From: Nitrospirota bacterium
Lineage (GTDB): Bacteria; Nitrospirota; Thermodesulfovibrionia; UBA6902
Direction of reading: 5' to 3'
Length of the DNA stretch: 64,000 bases
Assembly (NCBI GenBank): GCA_016214845.1
Contig: JACRMS010000008.1
Location: forward strand, 1 to 64,000
The stretch's first letter is position 1. Every line of letters starts with the position of its first letter. Below are positions 43,863 through 51,928 of the stretch, in pieces. The position numbers and the translations under genes were made by a program. The notes beneath the pieces are model-generated. The model did not search any database. It was not told where the DNA came from and saw only the letters and a list, made by a program, of their open reading frames with translations.

Positions 43863-46625
43863 TCACTTCTTCATCGCCTCTAAGGTTTTTTGGGCGTTCT
43901 CCTGTTCACTAAAAGGAGTCTGACGCCCAAGACGAATGGAGTTTTTAAGTTGCTCCTCGGCTTTGTCCTCCATCCCCTTTTTCAAATACGATAGGGCCAA
44001 ATGATACCGTACAGTGGGATCTGCGGGAAGATAATATGTGGCTTCTATGAAATACTTTATAGCATCATCATAGTTGCCCTTATTATAAAGCGTCCACCCA
44101 AGTGTATCTGTTATGCTTCCATCCTTGGGCATTACTTCTTTTGCCTTTTTAGCAAATTCTACAGCCTTTTCGACCGGGCCGTAGCCTTCCACATACAGGT
44201 ATGCAAGATTGTTTAAAGCAGGCGCATTGTTCGGGGAAAGCTCCAATAGTTTTTTGTATTTTTCAACTGCGCTGTTTTTATTCCCCATCTGTTCAAGGAC
44301 GGTTGCCTGAAGAAAATATACAGGCAGGTATTGAGGGGTTGCTTTTTCGATTTCATTAAAAGTCTCAAGCGCCTTTGGAAGATCATTATTAGACATGTAT
44401 GTTCTGCCCAAGGCCACTTTTATTTCTGTGCTGTCTGGCTTTATCTCCTGGGCCTTTTTAATAGAACTTATAGCGTTCTTGAACTGACGGCTTTCTGTAT
44501 ACACCAGGGCCAGTATCATATAACTTAATTCTTTCTTCGGATTTAAGGCGATAATTTCTCTCGCAGTCTTTTCTGCAGACGCAAAATCTTTTTTCCTTAA
44601 GTAGAGATTGGTTATTCCTCCCATAATATCTACCCTGTTAGGCTCTTTTGCCAGCAGCCCCTTCAGCTCTGCAATCGCTTTATCATAATCGCCCATTGCA
44701 GCATAGACGCTTGCGGTCCTTCCCGTGCCGAGAGCGGGAGCGCTGTCCTTTAAATCTTTGTATAAAGAAAGCGCTTCATTATAATTCTTCTCTGACATAT
44801 ATAAACGTCCCATCATCTCACGGGCCTGGACATTTTTGGGATCAATGCTTCTTGCCTCTTCAAGCTCTTTGGCTGCCTGTTTGGTGTCTCTTTTCCTCTG
44901 ATAATATCCTGCAAGCGACAGATAAGCTTCTACTTTGCCGCTCTCTTTTGCCCTGCTGTAATAAGAAAGCGCCTCTTTGTCATTCTTGTCCGACTCCATA
45001 ATCTTTGCCAGCATCAGCAGCGCAGTGACGTTGTTTTTGTCTATGTCGAGCACCTTATTGTATTTTTTTATTGCGCTTTTCTTTTCACCATTGTTCATAT
45101 CCACAAGCGCGGAATTAAAATAAGGCAGGAGGAACTTCGGGTTAGAAGATATAGCCTTTTCAAAATTCTGCTTTGCATTTCCATCATCTTTTGCCTCGTG
45201 ATATGCAATGCCGATAATGTTGTAAAGTATCGCGTCATTTGTATTCCCCTTTAAACCTTCCTTGAGCGTATTAACAGCATCCTGATACTTCTTGTTCTTG
45301 ACATAATATTTGGCAAGCATGATCCTGCTGTTCAACAGGTCAGGCGCAATCCTAACTGCACTGATAAACTCCTTCTCGGCCTTTTGCGCATCACCAGACA
45401 ATAAATTAAATGCGCCTTTCTTTATATAAGCATCAACAAGCCCCGGATTAAGCGCAATTGCCCTGTCAAATTCCTCTGTCGCTAAGTCCGCTTTATCCAG
45501 GGCCGCATAAGCGCTTCCGAGGATATTATGTGCAAAAGCGTTTTTCTCATCCATCTCCAAGACCTTCTTCGTCTCTCTTTCCGCATCCTCTGCCCTGCCT
45601 CTCTTCAGGTGAGTTACCGCAAGCATCAAACGGGGCTGAATCATGGTCTTTCTCATATCAATTACCTTTTGGAATTCGCTTGTCGCTTGTTCCAAATTCC
45701 CTTTTTCAGCATAAGAAAGACCCATATAGTAATATGCCCCGGGAATTGGGGCCTTCTTTACGGCTTGCTGCAGTGAAACCAATGCGTCGTCTATATTACG
45801 CTCGTTATAAAATATGAGCCCTTTTAAATAAGAGGTCTCAGGGCTTTCTTTAGTTAATTTTTCCATCTGCCCGGCTAACTCTTTAGCTTTTTCAATCTTA
45901 TTGATCTGCAGGTAGGTTAATCCAAGCTCCAGTTTTGCATTAACATCCGCAGGATACATACCGACTAATTTCTGATATGTGTCTATCACATCATCAGTCT
46001 TGCCCTGTTTCTGCTTTATCCTTGCAAGGCTATAGAGCGCTCTTTTATTCTTGCTGTCGGAATTTAGGGCTTCTTTTAATAGAGATTCCGCGTGGTCAAT
46101 CTTGTTGTCCGCAAAATAAACGTCCGCAAGAACCACCTTTGACGACACACTGTCAGGGGAAATCTTGAGCGCTTTAAATAGAAGCTCCTCAGCTTTTGCA
46201 TAGTCTTTCTTTGCGGAATAAACGGCAGCAGCGACTTCATATGCCTCAGGGTTGTCCGAGACCTTGCTCAAGTACAGGTTTATCTCCTTAACAGCGTCCT
46301 CTGTCTTCGAGGAGTATGTGTAGACTCTTGCGAGGGCTATATGGGCTGTGTCGAAAGACGGGTTTAATCTCAGCACCTTCATCAGCTCACGCTCCGCTGC
46401 TTCATATTTACCCTGCCCTATATAAGCCAGTCCAAGTTGATACCTCGCCTCAAAATAATTCTGGTCCTTTTCAATTGCCTTTTTTAAGACTACTATGGCC
46501 CCGTTTGAGTTTCCGCCTTTAAGAAGCTTGACGCCTTTTTCATAATATTGCTGCTTGCTCAAATCCTTACTGCAACCTGCAAACAACGCCGCAACCAAAA
46601 CCGTCAAAACTATTATCTTACGCAA
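43863..46625 (-). CDS. prsT: PEP-CTERM system TPR-repeat lipoprotein PrsT (TIGR02917-like)
   Basis: A 920-residue lipoprotein. The signal MRKIIVLTVLVAALFAGCSK has its lipobox Cys at residue 18. The rest is about 24 tetratricopeptide repeats, with A-x-Y-x-LG and NPx-DA patterns recurring every 34 residues. PrsT-type proteins are found in exosortase A loci and probably scaffold the polymerisation and export machinery in the periplasm, as AlgK or BcsC do. The start is TTG at 46625 with GGGGG eight bases upstream; it overlaps the end of the pseudo-receiver gene by eight bases. The two genes share the sigma-54 promoter at 47044. Confidence 0.93.
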   Translation of the reverse strand: MRKIIVLTVLVAALFAGCSKDLSKQQYYEKGVKLLKGGNSNGAIVVLKKAIEKDQNYFEARYQLGLAYIGQGKYEAAERELMKVLRLNPSFDTAHIALARVYTYSSKTEDAVKEINLYLSKVSDNPEAYEVAAAVYSAKKDYAKAEELLFKALKISPDSVSSKVVLADVYFADNKIDHAESLLKEALNSDSKNKRALYSLARIKQKQGKTDDVIDTYQKLVGMYPADVNAKLELGLTYLQINKIEKAKELAGQMEKLTKESPETSYLKGLIFYNERNIDDALVSLQQAVKKAPIPGAYYYMGLSYAEKGNLEQATSEFQKVIDMRKTMIQPRLMLAVTHLKRGRAEDAERETKKVLEMDEKNAFAHNILGSAYAALDKADLATEEFDRAIALNPGLVDAYIKKGAFNLLSGDAQKAEKEFISAVRIAPDLLNSRIMLAKYYVKNKKYQDAVNTLKEGLKGNTNDAILYNIIGIAYHEAKDDGNAKQNFEKAISSNPKFLLPYFNSALVDMNNGEKKSAIKKYNKVLDIDKNNVTALLMLAKIMESDKNDKEALSYYSRAKESGKVEAYLSLAGYYQRKRDTKQAAKELEEARSIDPKNVQAREMMGRLYMSEKNYNEALSLYKDLKDSAPALGTGRTASVYAAMGDYDKAIAELKGLLAKEPNRVDIMGGITNLYLRKKDFASAEKTAREIIALNPKKELSYMILALVYTESRQFKNAISSIKKAQEIKPDSTEIKVALGRTYMSNNDLPKALETFNEIEKATPQYLPVYFLQATVLEQMGNKNSAVEKYKKLLELSPNNAPALNNLAYLYVEGYGPVEKAVEFAKKAKEVMPKDGSITDTLGWTLYNKGNYDDAIKYFIEATYYLPADPTVRYHLALSYLKKGMEDKAEEQLKNSIRLGRQTPFSEQENAQKTLEAMKK

Positions 46626-46998
46626 TTATGTTTCCCCCTGATATGTTCAAGTAACCGTTTATAATTCCGCAAACTATATATTTGAATCTTTCAAAATCGA
46701 GCGGCTTTACCAGGCAGATTGAGTTTTTGATGCGCTTCATTACTTCCAGCAAATCGCTGTTCAACTCATCTGACAGCACAATGGTAGGGATGTCCTTAAT
46801 CAACTTAGATTTCAGAAAAGGCAGAGCATATGGATAGCTCGAAACAATTAACGAAATGCCGTTTGCAGAGACAAACTTCGCAGCTTCTTCCGAAGAGATG
46901 GCAAGTGTTGTTTGATATCCTTCATCATTCAATATGGCGGAGCATACTTTTGAGAAGCCGTTTTCATCTAAAATCAATATCTTTTTCGCGTTAGACAT
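46618..46998 (-). CDS. Receiver-like protein without a phospho-acceptor (pseudo-receiver)
   Basis: A 126-residue stand-alone receiver-fold protein. KKILILDENGF gives the acidic pair (Asp11, Glu12), TIVLSDE the Thr/Ser position and CLVKPLDFERF the conserved Lys-Pro. Where receivers carry the phosphorylated Asp (pattern DLIVSDYxMP), it reads SLIVSSYPYALPF, so the acceptor is replaced by Ser and no nearby Asp can serve. It probably signals by protein contact rather than phosphorylation. It is the first gene behind the sigma-54 promoter at 47044, with AGGA just before the ATG, and is coupled to prsT, so it may adjust assembly of the export complex or feed back on the two-component system. Confidence 0.82.
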   Translation of the reverse strand: MSNAKKILILDENGFSKVCSAILNDEGYQTTLAISSEEAAKFVSANGISLIVSSYPYALPFLKSKLIKDIPTIVLSDELNSDLLEVMKRIKNSICLVKPLDFERFKYIVCGIINGYLNISGGNIIA

Positions 46999-47043
46999 TT
47001 AATCCTGTTTTAGAGTTGAAACTTAAAAATGCATTGCTAAGAT

Positions 47044-47059
47044 TGCAATTATAGTGCCA
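47044..47059 (-). promoter_or_regulatory. Sigma-54 (RpoN) promoter for the pseudo-receiver/prsT operon
   Basis: On the minus strand TGGCACTATAATTGCA matches the -24/-12 consensus TGGCAC-N5-TTGCW exactly, with GG-N10-GC spacing. Transcription would start near 47033, about 35 bases before the ATG at 46998. The next gene upstream on the same strand encodes an NtrC-type activator, the kind sigma-54 needs. Confidence 0.88.
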
Positions 47060-47191
47060 CTGCATGCATTTCAATTTTTTTAAAATGAAACTGCGTTGTA
47101 ACTGTTTAGATTATCTTATTTTATTTTCTAAGAAATGAGCTGAATTGATCTTCTGCGTGAGGATATTTTTATGACGTGAAAGCCAGACGAT

Positions 47192-47304
47192 TGTATCCAA
47201 AAGAAACAATAATTGCCAGGTCAGCTTAAAAAGTCCTTAAAAATCATTAGGTCAAAAAATATTTCAAAACTGTATCCTTTGGATACAAAAATTGAGTGGA
47301 TACA
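47192..47304. promoter_or_regulatory. Candidate upstream activator sites (inverted repeat plus half-sites)
   Basis: A perfect inverted repeat TGTATCC-TTT-GGATACA lies at 47271-47287. Single copies lie nearby: TGTATCC at 47192-47198 and GGATACA at 47298-47304. They sit 135-270 bases upstream of the predicted start at 47033, the usual distance for sigma-54 enhancer sites. The likely binder is the NtrC-type protein encoded at 47351-48742, whose coding end borders this region. Confidence 0.65.
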
Positions 47305-47350
47305 CAAGCAGGATTTAATATTGAGCAGTTATTCTGACTTCAGATAAAAG

Positions 47351-48742
47351 TTATGAGAAGGGCTGCTCTGCCTTTGAAGATACGACCTTGCCGTCTGCCT
47401 GTTTCAGCTTGCTGTAAAGTGCCTTCCTGGTTATGCCGAGCGCCTTTGCGGCCTTTGATTTATTTCCGTTGAAGGCATTAACAGCTTTGATAACTGTCTC
47501 CATCTGAAGCTCTTTGAGAGGCTTTAATGCAGCTATATGCGCGCCGTCATGTCTTGCTTCTTTTCTGATCTCAGCCGAAATATCTCTTGTGCCTATTGTC
47601 TCTCTTTTGGTCAGCACAACAGCCCTCTCTATGGCATTTTCAAGCTCCCTCAGGTTTCCGGGCCAGCTATAATTAAGAAAGATTTTCATAACTTCAGGCG
47701 ATACGGAAGTAACATGCTTGTTCTCGCGCTGAGCGAATTTGTCTATGAAATGCGTTACGAGAAGGGGAATATCGCTTTTCCTGTCACGTAAGGGCGGCAG
47801 CTTGATCTGCACCACATTTAAACGGTAATAAAGGTCGGCCCTGAACTTTTTAAGCTTCACCTCTTTTGCCAGATCACGGTTTGTCGAGGCAACCAGGCGT
47901 ATGTCGATCTTTATCCTTTTGCTTCCGCCGATGCGCTCTATTTCCTTCTCCTGAATGGCCCGCAATATCTTCGCCTGTAACGAAAGCTCCAGTTCTCCGA
48001 TTTCGTCAAGGAACAATGTGCCGGTGCTTGCCTCTTCAAATTTCCCAACCCTCTTTGAGACGGCCCCGGTAAAGGCCCCTTTCTCATAGCCGAAAAACTC
48101 CGCCTCAAGAAGTTCACGCGGCACGGCAGCGCAGTTGACCGCTATGAAAGGCCTGTAGTGCCTGTGACTGGTGTAATGTATCGCCCTTGCAAGCAGCTCC
48201 TTTCCCGTCCCTGTCTCGCCTAATATAAGCACATTGCTTGATGAGTCTTTAATATTCTCGACCATCCTGAACACATTATCCATGCCCGGGCTTTTGCCGA
48301 TAATGCTTGAAAATCTGTACGTGGATTCAAGCTGGCTGCGGAGATTGGCGATCTCATTTTTGAGTCTTTTCTGTTCAACGGCCTTCGACAGTATTGCCTT
48401 AAGCTTGACGTAGTCAGGCGGTTTTATAAAATAGAAAAAAGCGCCCTCTGTCATCGCGGTCACAGCGGAATCAACCGACCCGAAGGCCGTTAAAAAAATC
48501 ACCGGTACATCGGGATGGTTTGCTTTTAAATGGTTAAAAAGATATAACCCGTCCTTGCCCGGCATCTTGAGGTCTGTAACGACTGCGTCAATATTTTCAA
48601 CGGAGGTGATCTCTATAGCTTTATCGACTCCGTCTGCCTGATAGACATTATATGAAGCCTCCCCGAGAATAGCGGACAGGACCCTCAGTGCGTTCGGTTC
48701 GTCGTCAACCAGGAGTATGTTTGCGTTATGTTTTTTTTCCAC
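47351..48742 (-). CDS. prsR: NtrC-type sigma-54-dependent response regulator (PrsR-like)
   Basis: A 463-residue activator with three domains. The receiver (residues 1-125) has the acidic pair in ILLVDDEP, phospho-Asp in VVTDLKMPG and Lys in YFIKPPD. The AAA+ domain (about 145-385) has Walker [10 protein letters not shown], the sigma-54 contact loop [11 protein letters not shown], Walker [11 protein letters not shown] and the arginine-finger region. The Fis-type helix-turn-helix at the C-terminus contains [24 protein letters not shown]. The start is GTG at 48742. The kinase gene lies 18 bases upstream. PrsR proteins regulate EPS and PEP-CTERM genes with RpoN in floc-forming bacteria; the symbol rests on context and resemblance. 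Confidence 0.9.
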   Translation of the reverse strand: MEKKHNANILLVDDEPNALRVLSAILGEASYNVYQADGVDKAIEITSVENIDAVVTDLKMPGKDGLYLFNHLKANHPDVPVIFLTAFGSVDSAVTAMTEGAFFYFIKPPDYVKLKAILSKAVEQKRLKNEIANLRSQLESTYRFSSIIGKSPGMDNVFRMVENIKDSSSNVLILGETGTGKELLARAIHYTSHRHYRPFIAVNCAAVPRELLEAEFFGYEKGAFTGAVSKRVGKFEEASTGTLFLDEIGELELSLQAKILRAIQEKEIERIGGSKRIKIDIRLVASTNRDLAKEVKLKKFRADLYYRLNVVQIKLPPLRDRKSDIPLLVTHFIDKFAQRENKHVTSVSPEVMKIFLNYSWPGNLRELENAIERAVVLTKRETIGTRDISAEIRKEARHDGAHIAALKPLKELQMETVIKAVNAFNGNKSKAAKALGITRKALYSKLKQADGKVVSSKAEQPFS

Positions 48743-48760
48743 AGGTATCCCTATATTTTT

Positions 48761-49795
48761 TCACTTCTCTTTGCGCACCACAGCTTCAAGAGGATTTACC
48801 GGAAGAAATATTTTAAATATGGTCCCCTTCCCCCTGACGCTCTCCCACAGAAGCTTTCCGTTATGGGCTTTTATGATCTCACGCGAAAGGAAAATACCGA
48901 ACCCCCTCTCATTTCTTTCAGGCTTATTTGAAAGCTCTCCAAGCTTATTAAGTTTTCTTCCCGGAATACCTTTGCCCGTATCGGAAATCTCTATTACGGC
49001 ATAATCAATGTCTTTTTCCCATCCCGAAGAAGTCTTTATGTCAATTGAACCGCCTTTGGGCATCGCCTCAATAGCGTTATTTATAATATTAAACAAAGCC
49101 TGTTCTATCTGAAATGCGTCCGCGGACACAAGCGGCAGATCTGAGAGGTCGTGCGAGATTGCAATGTTCTGAATTTCAGAGCGGGGCTTGATCATAGCGA
49201 TAATAGTTTTCAGAATATCGTTGGGGTTTATCGGGGCAAATCTCAATTCGCCTCTTGCGGCGCTGAGAAAATTTGAGACAAAATTATCAAGCCGGTTGAT
49301 CTCATCGTTGATTATGGTGCTGAATTCAAGGAGGGTCTTTTCATGCCCGTATTTTTCACTCAGGTAAACAACCGCGCCCTTTATAGCATTTAACGGATTT
49401 CTTACGCCATGTGCAAGGGATGACGCCATTTTTCCTATCGCGATCATCTGCTCATCGGAATCCGACAGGTGCCTGCTCAGCGGGCATCTGCCCGAAATAT
49501 TGTCAAGCACAACTGAAACTTCTTTGACCTTCCCGTTTCCATCTTTTACAGGACATAGCCGGACATCATATGAAATATTTGAGCCTATCAAGCAGATATG
49601 CCTGCTGGCCTTTATGTGTCTTTTCCTGCCGTCGCCAAAAACAAGCTCTATCTTGTCCTGCAATCGCGGGAATACATCGTTTACTTTTTCTCCAATGATG
49701 TTTTCAGCCTGTTTGCGGCCCAGTTTTTCAATATCGGAGTTCCATGACTTTATTGTAAAAGCACTATCGACGCTGAAATTGCATTTACCTCTCAT
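48761..49795 (-). CDS. NtrB-like sensor histidine kinase with PAS domain
   Basis: A 344-residue soluble kinase. A PAS-like sensor (about 1-110) has FTIKSWNSDIEKLGRKQAENIIG. The H-box SSLAHGVRNPLNAIKGAVVYL is near residue 130. The catalytic domain has INNAIEAMPKGG (N box), EISDTGKGIPG (G1) and RGFGIFLSREII (G2). No transmembrane segment is present, so the signal is cytoplasmic. It should phosphorylate the NtrC-type regulator encoded 18 bases downstream. PrsK kinases of other exosortase A loci carry many membrane segments plus GAF; this one differs, so I do not call it PrsK. Confidence 0.88.
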   Translation of the reverse strand: MRGKCNFSVDSAFTIKSWNSDIEKLGRKQAENIIGEKVNDVFPRLQDKIELVFGDGRKRHIKASRHICLIGSNISYDVRLCPVKDGNGKVKEVSVVLDNISGRCPLSRHLSDSDEQMIAIGKMASSLAHGVRNPLNAIKGAVVYLSEKYGHEKTLLEFSTIINDEINRLDNFVSNFLSAARGELRFAPINPNDILKTIIAMIKPRSEIQNIAISHDLSDLPLVSADAFQIEQALFNIINNAIEAMPKGGSIDIKTSSGWEKDIDYAVIEISDTGKGIPGRKLNKLGELSNKPERNERGFGIFLSREIIKAHNGKLLWESVRGKGTIFKIFLPVNPLEAVVRKEK

Positions 49796-49871
49796 AACCT
49801 GATCCGTTTTGTATGCTTGAATCCTTCGATAAAATTATAGCGTATCCTGCAATGTTCTCAAGCAAAAAATC

Positions 49872-50636
49872 CTATATGCCTTTTTTAAACTCTTCCAGTA
49901 ACTCAGGATACTCTTCCGACATCCCCATCTCCAGCTTATTTATGTCTGCCAGATAAGGCGTCCTGATGCCGTGATAATCGACCGGGTCGCCGATTGCCTC
50001 AAACTTTAATCCGAACTTATTGAGCAGCAGCACGATTCCCTTTGTCATTATCGCGTACCAATAATTGATATGCCTTCGTTTGCTCTCCTGGTATATGGCT
50101 TTGTACAAACTGATAATAAGCTCATGCCTGACGCGTCTTTCGTTGTTTGATGAACCTGCGCGTTGGGCCGGTTGTCTTTTATGCCTGTCCTCAAATCTTC
50201 TGGAATAAGACTTATTATTGGGCGAGTATTGATAAGTCGGATATGTAAAACTGCCGATGCTCCTTCTTTCCTCATCCGGACCGTATATGAACTTGTCCTC
50301 GGCCCTTCTCCTGTAATCTCTGTGTATTACCAGCCTTGAAATTTCAGCAATCGCCTCCCTTGGAAGTTCATCTTTGTTGATGTCCAGTTCACAGTATCTT
50401 TCAATCGGGAAGCCTTCCGCTGAATCCATTATCAACCTTACCCCACCGACGATTTTTTGCGCCGGGTCTTTAGCGGCAAAATGTATGGCTTTATCATCAT
50501 AGCTGTCTGTCAAGGTCCCGCTTGAATGGTCTTCCGGTTTTTCAAAACCCCATTCCAAGCAGTATACCTTATACCTCAGCCTGTAGATATCCGCTAATTC
50601 TTTTTCCGCTGAAACAATTTTAACTGCAAATGACAT
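49872..50636 (-). CDS. PEP-CTERM/exosortase-associated acyltransferase (FeeM/LuxI-like fold, TIGR03694-like)
   Basis: A 254-residue protein related to N-acyl amino acid synthases and autoinducer synthases. IYRLRYKVYCLEWGFE (about 16-31) is the N-terminal signature of the fold. KIVGGVRLIMDSAEGFPIERYCEL and AIAEISRLVIHRDYRRR follow, then YWYAIMTKGIVLLLNKFGLKFEAIG. It contains a variable, basic, low-complexity insert (about 118-160). I start at ATG 50636 because GAGGAAA lies upstream; the frame is open five codons further from a TTG. In exosortase loci it may attach acyl groups from an ACP; the ACP and ligase at 33979-35811 are candidate suppliers. It is transcribed divergently from the PEP-CTERM gene. 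Confidence 0.87.
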   Translation of the reverse strand: MSFAVKIVSAEKELADIYRLRYKVYCLEWGFEKPEDHSSGTLTDSYDDKAIHFAAKDPAQKIVGGVRLIMDSAEGFPIERYCELDINKDELPREAIAEISRLVIHRDYRRRAEDKFIYGPDEERRSIGSFTYPTYQYSPNNKSYSRRFEDRHKRQPAQRAGSSNNERRVRHELIISLYKAIYQESKRRHINYWYAIMTKGIVLLLNKFGLKFEAIGDPVDYHGIRTPYLADINKLEMGMSEEYPELLEEFKKGI

Positions 50637-50930
50637 AAAAATTTTCCTCAAACAAGTTGGGATAAGACATCAGGCAAAATTTTAAAGCTTTCAATAAATT
50701 GTATCTTGATTTGCTTCGCCAACCCCCGGGATAATATCTTTCCAAGGATAACATATTATATGTGACAGTACAAAATTTGCACACCTTGACACAGTGCCAA
50801 CTGTATTATATTTAATACGGACTGCTTTTCTTTGCACTTTAGTACAGCTAATATGCAATAATTTTTTTACGTTGAAAATCAAATGGTTCTTGTATAAAAC
50901 TCATTACTTCGACAGTTAATTTGTTTAACA
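50637..50930. promoter_or_regulatory. AT-rich divergent regulatory region with palindromes
   Basis: No gene is seen. Two inverted repeats stand out: ACATATTATATGT (50751-50763, perfect) and GTATTA-TATT-TAATAC (50803-50818). A TGTATCT (50700-50706) resembles the TGTATCC half-site of the 47271 repeat. The region lies 110-230 bases upstream of the sigma-54 promoter at 50931, where enhancer sites are expected, and also upstream of the acyltransferase gene. Confidence 0.45.
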
Positions 50931-50946
50931 TGGCACATGAATTGCT
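50931..50946 (+). promoter_or_regulatory. Sigma-54 (RpoN) promoter for the PEP-CTERM gene
   Basis: TGGCACATGAATTGCT matches TGGCAC-N5-TTGCW exactly, with GG-N10-GC spacing. Transcription would start near 50957, leaving a leader of about 295 bases before the PEP-CTERM start at 51252. It is the second perfect sigma-54 match in the locus, facing away from the regulator genes. Confidence 0.87.
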
Positions 50947-51251
50947 TTATTGAAAAAATAAAACTTTTTGAGGGGATAATGTCGCTTGACAAATTTTTAT
51001 CCGATAGCGTTTAATAACTCAATAAAATTCGGGGGACATAATATGAAGGGCTTGCGGTTAATCCATTATCAATCTTACTAACATCTTTTAGCACAATACA
51101 GTAGCGCTGTCAGATTATTAAAGTTTTGGCAGATTCAATAAGGGGGGGCATGGAAATGAAAAACATATTTTATTAGCTCGGCATCAATCTAACACTACCA
51201 TCAATTTTTAACATTTACTATTCTATGACTCAAAGAAAGGCAGGGACAAGC
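50947..51251 (+). other. Long leader of the PEP-CTERM gene with two tiny ORFs
   Basis: The leader holds two short frames, each preceded by a G-rich ribosome binding site. ATG 51043 to stop 51081 (12 codons, MKGLRLIHYQSY) has GGGGG seven bases upstream. ATG 51150 to stop 51176 (8 codons, MEMKNIFY) lies beside a G7 run at 51142-51148; its second ATG at 51156 is spaced seven bases from that run. They may be leader peptides or remains of a duplicated gene start. I recognise no riboswitch class. Confidence 0.4.
50986..51015 (+). promoter_or_regulatory. Possible sigma-70 promoter
   Basis: TTGACA (50986-50991) and TTTAAT (51010-51015) are separated by 18 bases. The match is good, but AT-rich DNA gives such matches by chance. 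If real, it would give a second start inside the leader. Confidence 0.35.
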
Positions 51252-51881
51252 ATGAAAAAACTTTTTACTCTTTTAGCTGTAACAATATTGGTTTCCGCAT
51301 TTGCCATTCATGCAGATGCAGTTGTTGCAATCAATTTCGACGATGTTTCAAACCTTACCATGATTGATAATCAGTATTCAGCCTTTGGCGTGATATTTTC
51401 AACTTACGGAGCTGCGGGATACAGCGATGGGCACGCCTATGCAAGAAACAGCTCTTTAAGCGCATCAAACCCTAACGTTATTGGCGGGAATAGGTCCGGG
51501 TACACGTATTTAAATGACACCTATATTACAGGCCGGGCGGATTTTTCAGCCCCGGCAAACAATGTTGAAATATGGGCCAAACCTTTCAGCACCGATAACC
51601 TTCTTGCCTGGATGAAGGCTTACGATGCAAACGGCAATCTGCTTGACACCTTCAATATTAGCGGTTCGGTGCAAGGAGAAGCCTTTCTTCTAAGTATAAC
51701 GCGTCCTGACTATGATATATCAAGAGTTGAATTCAGCGGGGCAAGCAAGAGAGTCACCTTTGATAATTTCTCGGTCAACGTTGCGCCGGAGCCGGTAAGC
51801 TCCATTCTTTTTATGACCGGGGGGGCAATTTTGGGTGTCAGGCGTTATTTCAAAAAGAAGAGGTCGGGAACCAGCGCTTGA
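51252..51881 (+). CDS. PEP-CTERM sorting domain protein
   Basis: A 209-residue exported protein and the only clear exosortase substrate in the window. A Sec signal peptide covers residues 1-22 (ending IHADA). The middle is a beta-rich domain with INFDDVSN and VSVNVAP-flanking strands, resembling the jelly-roll/PEP-CTERM domain proteins. The C-terminus has the PEP motif at 179-181 (APEPVSS), a hydrophobic helix and the basic tail RRYFKKKR. I start at ATG 51252, which follows AGGGACAAG; the frame is open nine codons further. It should be processed by the exosortase at 33086. Expression is probably under sigma-54 control. It is followed by a strong terminator. Confidence 0.93.
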   Translation: MKKLFTLLAVTILVSAFAIHADAVVAINFDDVSNLTMIDNQYSAFGVIFSTYGAAGYSDGHAYARNSSLSASNPNVIGGNRSGYTYLNDTYITGRADFSAPANNVEIWAKPFSTDNLLAWMKAYDANGNLLDTFNISGSVQGEAFLLSITRPDYDISRVEFSGASKRVTFDNFSVNVAPEPVSSILFMTGGAILGVRRYFKKKRSGTSA

Positions 51882-51892
51882 TAGAATAAAAG

Positions 51893-51925
51893 CAGCAGGG
51901 GCGTTTCATAATAAAGCCCCTGCTG
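51893..51925. terminator. Bidirectional rho-independent terminator between the PEP-CTERM gene and rfbD
   Basis: CAGCAGGGGC (51893-51902) pairs with GCCCCTGCTG (51916-51925). On the plus strand the stem is followed by TTATC. On the minus strand it is followed by CTTTTATTC, so it also serves the end of the rhamnose operon, where rfbD stops at 51929. Confidence 0.85.
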
Positions 51926-51928
51926 TTA

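Noticed and set aside
45458-45817. Plus-strand frames opposite prsT
   Set aside because: They mirror the repeated TPR codons on the minus strand and have no ribosome binding site.
50778-50800. TGGCAC...TGTGCA on the minus strand before the acyltransferase gene
   Set aside because: Boxes are right but the spacing (GG-N16-GC) is too long for sigma-54.
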